DNA from: Citrobacter amalonaticus
GTDB taxonomy: Bacteria; Pseudomonadota; Gammaproteobacteria; Enterobacterales; Enterobacteriaceae
NCBI RefSeq assembly: GCF_001559075.2
Contig: NZ_CP014015.2
Span: forward strand, 1,364,001 to 1,428,000
Direction: 5' to 3'
DNA length: 64,000 nt
Shown here: in pieces, positions 8,298-17,312 of the stretch
Numbering within the stretch: the first letter of the stretch is position 1
Layout of the letters: every line of letters starts with the position of its first letter
Program-made: the position numbers and the translations under genes
Notes under the pieces: generated by a model
Seen by the model: only the letters and a program-made list of their open reading frames with translations
Database searches by the model: none
Told to the model about the DNA's origin: nothing

Positions 8298-8916
8298 GGC
8301 GCACCTCCCCCATATTCATAATGGCCCCTTCCTTGTCGCCCGTAGGTTTGGCCTTCGGATGCGGCTTAATGATGAGGTTAGGATGGGTAAACGACGCGGC
8401 GGGCAGCGGCGCAATTTCGTTCTCGCTGCCGTACTTCGCGCGCAGTTCATCGATTGGGCCGAAATCCAGCGCTCGCTGCGGACAGGAATCCACACAGATG
8501 GGACGCAGATTCTGCTCCAGTCGGTCGAGACAGCCGTCGCATTTGCGCATGACTTTGGCCTTAGCATCAAACTGCGGCGCGCCATACGGGCAGCGCATTT
8601 CACAATAGCGGCAACCGACACAGACGCTGTCATCGACCAGCACCAGACCGTCTTCTTCACGCTTGTGCATCGCGCCGGTCGGGCAGCCTGATACGCAGAC
8701 GGGTTCATCACAGTGGTTACAGGCGATAGAGAGGTAGTAGGTAAAGGTGTCGTTGTGCCAGCTTTCCCCTTCTTTCACCCAGCTTCCGCCGCCGTATTCA
8801 TAGACCCGACGGAATTTCGGACCGACGTCCAGATCTTTATTATCCTTACAGCTGACCTGGCAGGTTTTACAGCCTGAGCAGCGCGAGGAGTCAACATAAA
8901 AGCCATACTGTTTCAT
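8290..8916 (-). CDS. DmsB-like four-cluster ferredoxin subunit
   Basis: 208 residues. Begins MKQYGFYVDSSRCSGCKTCQ, as in DmsB. Four cysteine groups are visible: CSGCKTCQVSC, CNHCDEPVCVSGCP, CVGCRYCEMRCP and CDGCLDRLEQ...CVDSCP. This subunit passes electrons from the membrane anchor to the molybdenum subunit. Lies 13 bases behind the dmsA-like gene. The C-terminal PNLIIKPHPKAKPTGDKEG segment is DmsB-like. Family assignment secure. Confidence 0.92.
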   Translation of the reverse strand: MKQYGFYVDSSRCSGCKTCQVSCKDNKDLDVGPKFRRVYEYGGGSWVKEGESWHNDTFTYYLSIACNHCDEPVCVSGCPTGAMHKREEDGLVLVDDSVCVGCRYCEMRCPYGAPQFDAKAKVMRKCDGCLDRLEQNLRPICVDSCPQRALDFGPIDELRAKYGSENEIAPLPAASFTHPNLIIKPHPKAKPTGDKEGAIMNMGEVRHA

Positions 8917-8929
8917 TGCGGATCACTCC

Positions 8930-11362
8930 TTAAGCGCGTTTGATTTCAACCAGGTTGGTATGCTGCGGGTTCCCTTTCGCCAACGGCGACGGCAGATGAC
9001 TGGTCAGGGTGTTGATGCACCCGCCAACGTCCACACCGTTGCTGTCCAGACGGGTCCACGCCCCCTGTGGCATCGCCACTACGCCCGGGAGAATGCGCTG
9101 AGTCACCTTGCAGGGAATCGCCACCACGCCGCGATCGTTGAACACATGTACCAGATCGCCAGAGTTCAACTGACGCGCGCTGGCATCTATCGGGTTGATC
9201 CACACTTCATCCGGTACCGCTTCATGCAGCATCAGCACGTTGGTATAGGTTGAGTGGGTATGGCCTTTGGTGTGAAAACCGCTTAACTGCAGCGGATACT
9301 TCGCGGTCAGCGCTTTGTTCAGATGCGACTCTGTCACCGCGCAGAACTCCGGTACCGCCGGGATGCGATCGCCTTCCGGCAGCGTCCACGCTTTCGCGAG
9401 ATCGGCCAGCGCCTGCGAGTAGATCTCAATCTTGCCGGACGGCGTGGTCAGCGGATTGGCCACGGCGTCGGCGCGGAAATCAGCAAACGCCAGGCTCTGT
9501 TTGTCTGTCGCGATACGCTGGTCGATGACCCCCATCTCTTTCGCCACCGGCCATTCCGGCAGGTACGGGCGTTTTTCGCGGATCTGCTGATAGTGCATTT
9601 CTGCCCACTGCGCCTGCGTCCGCCCTTCGGTGTACTGCTCGCGCAAGCCCAGATGACCGGCGATATCAGCACAAATGTCGTAGGTGCTACGCACTTCCCA
9701 CATCGGCGTGACCGTTTTCTGTAGCGCGATCATGTAGTTGTGAGAGCCCGTGGCATAAGAGCTATCCACCAGATCTTCCGCTTCGAGATAGCTGGTTTCC
9801 GGCAGCAGGAGATCGGCGTACTTCGCACTCGGCGTCATGTGGTTTTCAATGACGACAATGGTTTCGCACAAACTCTCATCCGCGAGAATTTTACGCGTAC
9901 GGTTGATTTCACCGTGCTGGTTCAACAGCGTGTTACCGGCCTGGTTGAAGAACAGCTTGATGCCGGTTTTCAGTTTGTCCGCCCCCTTAACACCCATCGT
10001 GGTGGCCGTCATGATTTCCGGACGTTGAATCGCATCCGTCCAGAGATAGCACGGAATAGAGGTCTTGATCGGGTTGGTCAAAATCGGTAACAGCGGCACG
10101 CCGTACGGGGTGCCATACGGCCAGTTACCATTGTTGGTTCCCGGCAGACCAAAGTGGCCCGTCAGTGCGGGTAACGTCTGAATGGCGCGCACGGTTTGCT
10201 CGCCGTTGGCGTGACGCTGCGGTCCCCAGCCCTGGCAAATGTAACAGGCACGGGCCGCGGCGATTTCACGCGCCAGTTGGCGAATGCGCGTCGCCGGAAG
10301 ACCGGTGATCTCAGCCGCCCACTCCGGCGTTTTAGCAATGCCGTCATCGCCTTTCCCGGTCACGTAGTCTTTATAGCTGGCATTCGGCGCAGCGCCTTCG
10401 GGCAGCGTGCTGCTGTCATAGCCCACGCAGTACTTATTCACCTCGGCTTCATTGATCAACTGTTCGGTAATCAACGTGTGCGCGATACCGGCCACCAGCG
10501 CGGCGTCGGTCGTCGGGCGAATCGGCAGCCACTCGGCATGCTCGGTAACCACCGAGTCGGTATAACGCGGATCAATAATAATCACCCGCGCCTTTGAGGC
10601 TTCCAGCGCACGACGTAACTCTTCCACCTGTCCGCCACCGGACATGCGCGTTTCAGACAAATTCAGACCAAACAACACCACCAGATCGGAATGCGCAATT
10701 TGCGTAAAGTGGCTCCCGACATACACACCGTGGGTATAGGGCGTTGCGGTGGCAATTTGCGCCGTGGAATAGGTGTTATGATAATTTAAATAGCCGCCGG
10801 TAAGATTCAGCAGACGTTTCCAGGCAGGCGTGCCCTGAGTATGATAATAAGCGCCCGACTGATAATTATAATAAATTGCCTCACGGCCATATTTTTCCGT
10901 CACGCGTTTTAATTCTGCAGCGATAAATGCAGTCGCTTCGTCCCAGGAAATACGTTTGAATTTCCCTTCGCCACGCTGACCTACGCGTTTCATCGGATAT
11001 TTAATCCGGTCCGGACTATATACCCGCCAGCGACTGGAACGGCCGCGTAAACACGGACGAATCTGGTGTTCGCCAAATACCGCGTCGTCTTTTGCGTCTT
11101 CCGGTTCAATACGCACAATACGGCCATCTTTCACGATCACTTTCAGCGGGCAACGACTGCCGCAGTTGACCAGGCAGGCGCTGTGGCGAACGGTTTCGCC
11201 ATTGCCACCTTGCGTTGGAGCGTCGGTCGTTTCGGCCTGCGCGGTGGCAGAGAAAGGCAATGTAATCGCGTTACTGAGCGCAACGGCGGCACCTATTTTT
11301 GCGGTGCCTGTCACCGCATCCCGTCGGGACAGTGTTGTGTTTAGCCACTTTTTTATTTCCAT
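8930..11362 (-). CDS. DmsA-like molybdopterin oxidoreductase, catalytic subunit
   Basis: 810 residues. Twin-arginine leader SRRDAV at residues 12-17 followed by a hydrophobic stretch and AQAE cleavage site, so exported to the periplasm by Tat. Iron-sulfur ligands C63, C67, C71 and C104; the probable molybdenum ligand is Ser199 in NTYSTAQ. The molybdopterin guanine dinucleotide-binding C-terminal domain ends SPLAKGNPQHTNLVEIKRA. It is a divergent paralogue of DmsA/YnfE, and similar operons sit near dcuSR in Salmonella. Likely reduces an S- or N-oxide under anaerobiosis; the actual substrate cannot be read from sequence. Transcribed divergently from the NicO gene, with an FNR site upstream. Confidence 0.9.
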   Translation of the reverse strand: MEIKKWLNTTLSRRDAVTGTAKIGAAVALSNAITLPFSATAQAETTDAPTQGGNGETVRHSACLVNCGSRCPLKVIVKDGRIVRIEPEDAKDDAVFGEHQIRPCLRGRSSRWRVYSPDRIKYPMKRVGQRGEGKFKRISWDEATAFIAAELKRVTEKYGREAIYYNYQSGAYYHTQGTPAWKRLLNLTGGYLNYHNTYSTAQIATATPYTHGVYVGSHFTQIAHSDLVVLFGLNLSETRMSGGGQVEELRRALEASKARVIIIDPRYTDSVVTEHAEWLPIRPTTDAALVAGIAHTLITEQLINEAEVNKYCVGYDSSTLPEGAAPNASYKDYVTGKGDDGIAKTPEWAAEITGLPATRIRQLAREIAAARACYICQGWGPQRHANGEQTVRAIQTLPALTGHFGLPGTNNGNWPYGTPYGVPLLPILTNPIKTSIPCYLWTDAIQRPEIMTATTMGVKGADKLKTGIKLFFNQAGNTLLNQHGEINRTRKILADESLCETIVVIENHMTPSAKYADLLLPETSYLEAEDLVDSSYATGSHNYMIALQKTVTPMWEVRSTYDICADIAGHLGLREQYTEGRTQAQWAEMHYQQIREKRPYLPEWPVAKEMGVIDQRIATDKQSLAFADFRADAVANPLTTPSGKIEIYSQALADLAKAWTLPEGDRIPAVPEFCAVTESHLNKALTAKYPLQLSGFHTKGHTHSTYTNVLMLHEAVPDEVWINPIDASARQLNSGDLVHVFNDRGVVAIPCKVTQRILPGVVAMPQGAWTRLDSNGVDVGGCINTLTSHLPSPLAKGNPQHTNLVEIKRA

Positions 11363-11404
11363 CTTTATTTCTCACATTGCATCCATAGTTATTATTAATG
11401 AGTA

Positions 11405-11446
11405 ATCATAAAGGGCTAGACACGGCTGATGGTTGATTATGATCAA
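11405..11446 (-). promoter_or_regulatory. FNR-activated promoter of the dms-like operon
   Basis: TTGATTATGATCAA at 11433-11446 is a perfect match to the FNR consensus TTGAT-N4-ATCAA. On the minus strand a TATGAT -10 hexamer lies at 11405-11410. If transcription starts near 11398, the FNR site is centred near -41.5, the classical class II position. The start codon is at 11362. Anaerobic activation by FNR is therefore a strong prediction. Confidence 0.85.
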
Positions 11447-11843
11447 ACGAACTTTTATGGAAAAATAAAGAGGGAAAACTATGACCGCTTTATCATTTTT
11501 CATCTAATAAAAAGCAGGAATTTAACTGAGGATGACGTTTTAGGATACAAACAAGAGATAAAAATGGAACAACAGGGATTGATTCGCTGTATGTTTTATT
11601 ATATTACGAATATATATCCTGTCTGACAAGCGTCATAACATTCTTATTTCTGGGAGTGCGTAAAAAGGATTATTCCTGGACGAAAGTCATATTCCTGGCA
11701 TTCAGGAACCTATAATTTTTTTATGATAATTTCGCAAAAATATAATTTTTTGTTATACAAAAAGGAGAAAGCCTTCTGCGTGAACTGGGTTCTTACCGTA
11801 AACTGGCTATACTGTTTCATCATCCCCATAGCCAGACTGAATC
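11447..11843 (+). promoter_or_regulatory. AT-rich gap with putative promoter/operator of the NicO gene
   Basis: About 400 AT-rich bases. An inverted repeat TTCCTG-GCATT-CAGGAA lies at 11692-11708, immediately before a TATAAT hexamer at 11711-11716, and a second half-site TTCCTGG occurs near 11672. A regulator binding there would cover the -35 region of a promoter reading into the NicO gene. It does not look like a NikR box or an RcnR G-tract site. Short frames in this gap are not convincing genes. Confidence 0.4.
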
Positions 11844-12788
11844 ATGATCGTATCCGGACGCCATCCCTCTCTGCGCCTGTCACTGGCAGGACTTCTGACG
11901 CTGTTTGGGATCGGCTATACCCTGCATCTGCACTGGGGAGCGTTTATTCAGTGGTGCCTGGCGACGCAAATCACCCTGCATCGTTATCTGGTGATGTACC
12001 TGCTGCAGCTAAATAATCATCAGTACAGCGGCGGTTTCTGGTTACTGACGGGGGCCTTTCTGTACGGCGTACTGCATGCCATCGGACCGGGACACGGAAA
12101 GTTCATCGTGACGACCTATCTGAGCACCAATAAAGAAAGCCTGCTGGCCGCACGGATCGTGCCCTTTGTTGGCAGCCTGATGCAAGGGGTCAGCGCAATC
12201 CTGTTTGTGTTTATTCTCGCAATTGGCTTTAACCTCGCATCCGGCGATTTGAGCGCCAGCCGATGGTACGTAGAGAAAATCAGCGCAGGGCTGATCGCCG
12301 GATTCGGCGCGTTTCTAATTTATCAGGCACTTAAATCCTTACGCCCGATAACCTTCACCCGATTCACTCCCTTGCACAGTCATGACGAGAAGTGCGGCTG
12401 CGGGCATCACGGCGTTGGACAGACGCTGGTGGACGGTCACTGGAAAACCCGACTGGGGGTGATTCTCGCCATCGGCGCCCGGCCCTGCAGCGGGGCGATC
12501 ATGATCCTGCTGTTTTCCAATGCTCTCGGTATCGTCACCTGGGGTATAGCGGCGGTGATGACCATGTCCTTTGGCACCGCGCTGTCGATCATGGGTCTGT
12601 CTCTGGCGGTACGCTATGCCCGAAATCAGACGCTCTCGTGGTTCGGTACAGGACATCCAGCCCTGAAATGGCTTGCACCTGCGGCGAAAATGGTTGGCGG
12701 TGTGGTGCTGATTCTTTTTGCCACAATCCTGTTTTTAACGGTGATCCCGATAAGCGCGAACGGCGATTATATCGCCGCAGGTTGCTGA
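11844..12788 (+). CDS. NicO-family nickel/cobalt transporter
   Basis: 314 residues, inner-membrane protein with about six to seven hydrophobic segments. Diagnostic motifs are HAIGPGHGK at residues 78-86 and GARPCSGAI at 211-219, both typical of the NicO/RcnA class. Between them is a metal-ligand loop HSHDEKCGCGHH at 178-189. An in-frame TGA sits two codons before the ATG, so this is the first possible ATG; the ribosome-binding site is weak. Direction of transport (uptake or efflux) cannot be told. Neighbours are a molybdoenzyme operon and dcuSR, neither of which explains a nickel need; hydrogenases served by formate/fumarate metabolism would. Confidence 0.82.
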   Translation: MIVSGRHPSLRLSLAGLLTLFGIGYTLHLHWGAFIQWCLATQITLHRYLVMYLLQLNNHQYSGGFWLLTGAFLYGVLHAIGPGHGKFIVTTYLSTNKESLLAARIVPFVGSLMQGVSAILFVFILAIGFNLASGDLSASRWYVEKISAGLIAGFGAFLIYQALKSLRPITFTRFTPLHSHDEKCGCGHHGVGQTLVDGHWKTRLGVILAIGARPCSGAIMILLFSNALGIVTWGIAAVMTMSFGTALSIMGLSLAVRYARNQTLSWFGTGHPALKWLAPAAKMVGGVVLILFATILFLTVIPISANGDYIAAGC

Positions 12789-12909
12789 GCGGGTATGCGC
12801 GATAATTATCCGATAATGGCACACCTGCGCCAGTGAATTTCCCTGCCACCTTTGAATTACGCGTCCCAATAGGGATAATACCCACACGAACTGTGAACCC
12901 GGGACCACC

Positions 12910-14541
12910 ATGAGACACTCCCTGCCTTGCCGCAAGCTACGTGAACGGCCGATGAAACTCGGTACGACGGTGATATTGATGGTCAGCGCCGTGTTGTTTT
13001 CTGTCTTGCTGGTCGTACACCTGTTCTACTTCTCACAAATCAGCCACATGACGCGCGATGCGTTAGCAGACAAGGCGCTGGCCGTTGCCCGGACGCTGGC
13101 AGACTCGCCGGAAATCCGCGAGGGGTTGATGAAAAAACCCGAGGAGAGTGGGATTCAGGCGATTGCCGAAGCGGTGCGTAAGCGTAACGATATGCTGTTC
13201 ATTGTTGTCACCGACATGAAAAGCCTGCGTTACTCTCATCCGGAAGCCCAGCGCATCGGACAACCATTTAAGGGCGACGATATTTTGCTGGCGCTGGATG
13301 GCAAAGAGAATATCGCCATCAACCGGGGCTTTCTCGCCCAGGCGCTGCGCGTTTTCACCCCCATTTATGACGACAATCACCGCCAGATTGGGGTGGTGTC
13401 GATCGGTCTGGAACTGAGTCGGGTTACCGAACAGATTAACAACAGCCGCGGCAGCATCATCTGGTCCGTACTTTTTGGCGTGCTGGTTGGCCTGCTGGGG
13501 ACATGGGGGCTGGTGAAAGTGCTCAAACGCATCCTGTTTGGCCTGGAACCGTATGAAATTTCCACCCTGTTTGAACAGCGCCAGGCGATGCTGCAGTCAA
13601 TCAAAGAGGGGGTCATTGCCGTTGACGACAAAGGCGAAGTGACGTTAATCAACGAGGCCGCCCAGGAGTTGCTGAACTACCGTAAGTCACAGGACGACCC
13701 CCAGTTTTCCACGCTCAGCCACGCCTGGTCGCAGGTAGTGGATCTCAGCGAAGTGCTGCGCGACGGTACGTCGCACCGCGATGAAGAGATCAACATCAAG
13801 GACCGGTTACTGCTCATTAATACCGTCCCGGTTCGCTGCGACGGCAAGATTATTGGCGCGATCTCCACCTTCAGGGACAAAACAGAAGTTCGCCAGTTGA
13901 TGCAACGACTTGATGGCATGGTGAACTATGCCGACTCACTCCGTGAACGATCCCACGAATTCATGAATAAATTACATGTGATTCTGGGATTGTTACATCT
14001 GAAGAGTTATAAGCAGCTTGAAGACTATATTATTAAGACGGCAAACAACTATCAGGAAGAGATCGGCTCACTGTTAGGCAAAATTAGATCGCCGGTCATT
14101 GCAGGCTTTTTACTCAGTAAGATTAATCGCACATCCGATTCAGGGCACAAACTGGTGATTAGTCATGACAGCCAGGTCCCGGACAGCGGCAATGAAGATC
14201 AAATTGCGGTATTGATTACCGCGCTCGGAAATCTGATTGAAAACGCGATCGACGCGTTAGCACAGCAGTCAGGAGGTGAGATCAGCGTCTCCTTATACTA
14301 TCGCAATGGTTGGCTACATTGTGAAGTGAGTGACGATGGTCCCGGCATTGAACCGCACCGCCTTGACGCGATTTTTGATAAAGGCGTCTCGTCTAAAGGA
14401 ACTGAACGCGGCGTTGGTTTAGCGCTTGTTAAACAACAAGTTGAAAGTCTTGGTGGCAATATTTTTGTGGAATCCGAACCTGGCGTTTTCACACAATTTT
14501 TTGTACAAATACCCTGGGATGGGGAGAGGACCAGCACATGA
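12910..14541 (+). CDS. dcuS: Sensor histidine kinase for C4-dicarboxylates
   Basis: 543 residues, same length as E. coli DcuS and highly similar throughout. TM1 at about 21-41, periplasmic PAS domain with the ligand residues R107, H110, R147 and F149 in the expected places, TM2 about 182-201, a cytoplasmic PAS domain, then the kinase with phospho-acceptor H349 in RERSHEFMNKLH and the GLALV ATP-binding segment. Senses fumarate, succinate and other C4-dicarboxylates and activates DcuR. Overlaps dcuR by ATGA. First gene of the dcuSR unit. Confidence 0.97.
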   Translation: MRHSLPCRKLRERPMKLGTTVILMVSAVLFSVLLVVHLFYFSQISHMTRDALADKALAVARTLADSPEIREGLMKKPEESGIQAIAEAVRKRNDMLFIVVTDMKSLRYSHPEAQRIGQPFKGDDILLALDGKENIAINRGFLAQALRVFTPIYDDNHRQIGVVSIGLELSRVTEQINNSRGSIIWSVLFGVLVGLLGTWGLVKVLKRILFGLEPYEISTLFEQRQAMLQSIKEGVIAVDDKGEVTLINEAAQELLNYRKSQDDPQFSTLSHAWSQVVDLSEVLRDGTSHRDEEINIKDRLLLINTVPVRCDGKIIGAISTFRDKTEVRQLMQRLDGMVNYADSLRERSHEFMNKLHVILGLLHLKSYKQLEDYIIKTANNYQEEIGSLLGKIRSPVIAGFLLSKINRTSDSGHKLVISHDSQVPDSGNEDQIAVLITALGNLIENAIDALAQQSGGEISVSLYYRNGWLHCEVSDDGPGIEPHRLDAIFDKGVSSKGTERGVGLALVKQQVESLGGNIFVESEPGVFTQFFVQIPWDGERTST

Positions 14542-15257
14542 TCAATGTCTTTATTATCGATGACGACGCCATGGTCGCGGAGTTAAACCGCCGCTATGTC
14601 GCACAGATCCCCGGTTTTCAGTGCTGCGGAACCGCCTCAACGCTGGAAAAAGCCAAAGAGGTTATTTTTCATAGCGATGTTCAGATTGACCTGATTCTGC
14701 TGGATATTTACATGCAGAAAGAGAACGGGCTGGACCTGCTCCCGCTTTTGCATGCCGCGGGCTGCAAAAGCGATGTCATTGTCATCTCATCTGCCGCCGA
14801 TGCCATGACGATCAAGGATTCGCTGCACTATGGCGTTGTTGATTACTTAATCAAGCCGTTTCAGGCCTCACGCTTTGAGGAAGCCCTCACCAGCTGGCTG
14901 CAAAAGAAAAGGGACATGGATAAACACCAGTATTATGAGCAGTCAGAGCTGGACCAACTGATTCACGGCAATGCGTCCAATGAGCAGGACACCCGCCGCC
15001 TGCCGAAAGGGTTGACGCCGCAGACGCTGCGCACGCTGTGTCAGTGGATCGACGCACATCAGGATTATGAGTTTTCAACCGATGAGCTGGCGAATGCGGT
15101 GAATATCTCTCGCGTCTCTTGCCGCAAATACCTTATCTGGCTGGTTAACTGTCATATTCTGGTCACCAGTATTCATTATGGCGTCACGGGCAGGCCAGTT
15201 TACCGCTACCGTATTCAGGCAGAACATTATTCTTTACTTAAGCAATATTGCCAGTAG
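14538..15257 (+). CDS. dcuR: Response regulator of dicarboxylate metabolism
   Basis: 239 residues, same length as E. coli DcuR. Receiver domain with acidic residues DDD at 8-10, phospho-acceptor D56 (LILLDIYMQ) and K107-region IKPF; C-terminal helix-turn-helix of the CitB type (ISRVSCRKYLIWLVN). Once phosphorylated by DcuS it activates dcuB, fumB and frd in E. coli; dcuB-fumB lie directly downstream here. Overlaps dcuS by 4 bases. Confidence 0.97.
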   Translation: MINVFIIDDDAMVAELNRRYVAQIPGFQCCGTASTLEKAKEVIFHSDVQIDLILLDIYMQKENGLDLLPLLHAAGCKSDVIVISSAADAMTIKDSLHYGVVDYLIKPFQASRFEEALTSWLQKKRDMDKHQYYEQSELDQLIHGNASNEQDTRRLPKGLTPQTLRTLCQWIDAHQDYEFSTDELANAVNISRVSCRKYLIWLVNCHILVTSIHYGVTGRPVYRYRIQAEHYSLLKQYCQ

Positions 15258-15895
15258 AAGATCAATCTTAACCTTGCGTTATTTCGTTATATATTGGTAA
15301 CAATTATTACAATAATGAAAAAATAAAAAGGTTAAGGTTACTGTTTGAAAATCCAGAAATTGTGCCAGATCAAATATAATTGCATCATCTCTCATTTTTC
15401 AATGCGTTATTATTACCTGACATGCCATTGTTTTTAATTTCAAAAACGCTAACAAAAGTTAATAAAGTATTATCCCTTACGCAGAGTGTGTATTTTTAAT
15501 CACAAAGGAGTAGTCCGGAAATAACCGGACGGATTAACAAAAACGATAAACGGTAGCAACGGAGCTCATGCTACATCTTACGGATAAGCACACTCTGTGA
15601 GCAGATGATATGTTCATAATTTTCATAAAGATACAAAAAAAGATCCCGAACCTGCCTCTGCTCTCCTTTTTTCAACACTACCCATCGCCAGGGAGTCCTG
15701 CTCTCTGAAAACAGCCTGAAAAAAACGATGAGAGTTTTCCTGTCCTTATGAAAAACTTTTATTCGATGTTTAGAAACTAATCACACTTTCAGACGAAACG
15801 AATATTAGCCAGGCTCTGCGCCCACTTCACAAAAAACAGAACATGGCTGTGATCCATTTATCAAAATTGACTGGTTTTATCGCGAGGGTAAATAA
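15258..15895 (+). promoter_or_regulatory. Long AT-rich dcuB upstream region with repeats and FNR-like site
   Basis: 638 bases with no gene. Elements seen: inverted repeat CTTAACCTT (15267-15275) / AAGGTTAAG (15328-15336); an imperfect FNR-like site TTGTGCCAGATCAA at 15360-15373; hairpin GTCCGG-AAATAA-CCGGAC at 15513-15530; and a long-range pair CAGAGTGTG (about 15482-15490) / CACACTCTG (about 15590-15598) that would enclose that hairpin. DcuR and FNR control of dcuB is established in E. coli and their sites should be here. Whether the paired segment is a transcribed leader structure is open. Confidence 0.5.
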
Positions 15896-17236
15896 ATGCT
15901 ATTTAGTATACAACTTCTCATAATATTAATATGTTTGTTCTATGGTGCCAGAAAGGGCGGTATCGCGCTGGGTTTGTTAGGCGGTATCGGCCTGGTCATT
16001 CTGGTCTTCGTTTTCCACCTCCAGCCGGGTAAACCACCGGTTGACGTCATGCTGGTGATCATCGCCGTGGTCGCGGCCTCGGCAACACTACAGGCCTCCG
16101 GTGGTCTGGATGTGATGTTGCAGATCGCCGAGAAACTGCTGCGCCGCAACCCGAAATATGTCTCTATCGTTGCCCCGTTCGTCACCTGTACCCTGACTAT
16201 CCTCTGCGGTACCGGCCACGTGGTCTACACGATCCTGCCAATCATTTACGACGTTGCGATTAAAAATAACATTCGCCCGGAACGTCCTATGGCCGCCAGC
16301 TCCATCGGCGCGCAAATGGGGATTATCGCAAGCCCGGTATCGGTGGCGGTGGTGTCTCTGGTTGCCATGCTGGGTAACGTGACGTTTGAAGGCAAGCACC
16401 TCGAATTCCTCGACCTGCTGGCGATCACTATCCCGTCCACGCTGATTGGTATTCTGGCGATCGGTATTTTCAGCTGGTTCCGTGGTAAAGATCTGGATAA
16501 AGACGAAGACTTCCAGAAATTCATCTCCGTACCGGAAAACCATCACTACGTGTATGGCGACACCGCTACGCTGCTGGACAAAAAGTTGCCGAAAAGCAAC
16601 TGGCTGGCAATGTGGATCTTCCTTGCCGCAATTGCTGTCGTCGCTATCCTGGGTGCCTTCTCTGAACTTCGCCCTTCCTTTGGCGGCAAAGCGCTGTCGA
16701 TGGTGCTGGTTATCCAGATGTTCATGCTGCTGACCGGCGCGCTGATTATTATCCTGACCAAAACCAATCCCGCTTCAATCTCTAAAAACGAAGTCTTCCG
16801 TTCAGGTATGATCGCGATTGTGGCGGTGTACGGTATCGCCTGGATGGCGGAAACCATGTTCGGCGCGCACATGACAGAAATCGAAGGTGTGCTGGGTAAC
16901 ATGGTGAAAGAATATCCGTGGGCCTATGCGATTGTTCTGTTGCTGGTGTCTAAATTCGTTAACTCTCAGGCAGCGGCGCTGGCGGCTATCGTTCCGGTCG
17001 CGCTGGCGATTGGCGTTGACCCGGCCTACATCGTGGCGTCTGCCCCGGCATGCTACGGCTACTACATTCTGCCGACCTATCCGAGCGATCTGGCCGCCAT
17101 TCAGTTCGACCGTTCAGGTACCACCCGCATTGGTCGCTTCGTCATCAACCACAGCTTTATTCTCCCGGGTTTGATTGGCGTGAGCGTCTCCTGCGTCTTT
17201 GGCTGGATCTTTGCTGCCATGTACGGATTCCTGTAA
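15896..17236 (+). CDS. dcuB: Anaerobic C4-dicarboxylate antiporter
   Basis: 446 residues, same length and nearly the same sequence as E. coli DcuB. Polytopic inner-membrane protein that exchanges external fumarate, malate or aspartate for succinate during fumarate respiration; in E. coli it also acts as co-sensor with DcuS. Preceded by a long regulatory gap and followed after 76 bases by fumB, the standard dcuB-fumB pair. The ATG at 15896 follows GCGAGGGTAAATAA. No damage seen. Confidence 0.97.
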   Translation: MLFSIQLLIILICLFYGARKGGIALGLLGGIGLVILVFVFHLQPGKPPVDVMLVIIAVVAASATLQASGGLDVMLQIAEKLLRRNPKYVSIVAPFVTCTLTILCGTGHVVYTILPIIYDVAIKNNIRPERPMAASSIGAQMGIIASPVSVAVVSLVAMLGNVTFEGKHLEFLDLLAITIPSTLIGILAIGIFSWFRGKDLDKDEDFQKFISVPENHHYVYGDTATLLDKKLPKSNWLAMWIFLAAIAVVAILGAFSELRPSFGGKALSMVLVIQMFMLLTGALIIILTKTNPASISKNEVFRSGMIAIVAVYGIAWMAETMFGAHMTEIEGVLGNMVKEYPWAYAIVLLLVSKFVNSQAAALAAIVPVALAIGVDPAYIVASAPACYGYYILPTYPSDLAAIQFDRSGTTRIGRFVINHSFILPGLIGVSVSCVFGWIFAAMYGFL

Positions 17237-17247
17237 AGGTCTCCCGC

Positions 17248-17271
17248 GTGCCGCCCATCACCGGGCGGTAC
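17248..17271 (+). terminator. Hairpin between dcuB and fumB
   Basis: CCGCCC (17251-17256) pairs with GGGCGG (17263-17268), extended by three more positions with one G-T pair, loop ATCACC. No T-run follows, so it is more likely an mRNA-stabilising or partially terminating hairpin than a full stop. It would allow dcuB message to exceed fumB message. Role inferred. Confidence 0.55.
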
Positions 17272-17312
17272 GTCACTTATGATATTAAAAGAAATCAATA
17301 GGCTGGAAGCAC

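Noticed and set aside
11429..11626. 65-codon plus-strand frame upstream of the NicO gene
   Set aside because: Starts on the FNR site of the dms-like promoter, no ribosome-binding site, composition typical of intergenic DNA.
11723..12016. 97-codon frame with AAAAAGGAG inside it
   Set aside because: Overlaps the NicO gene out of frame; the part past 11844 is clearly a shadow of the real gene.
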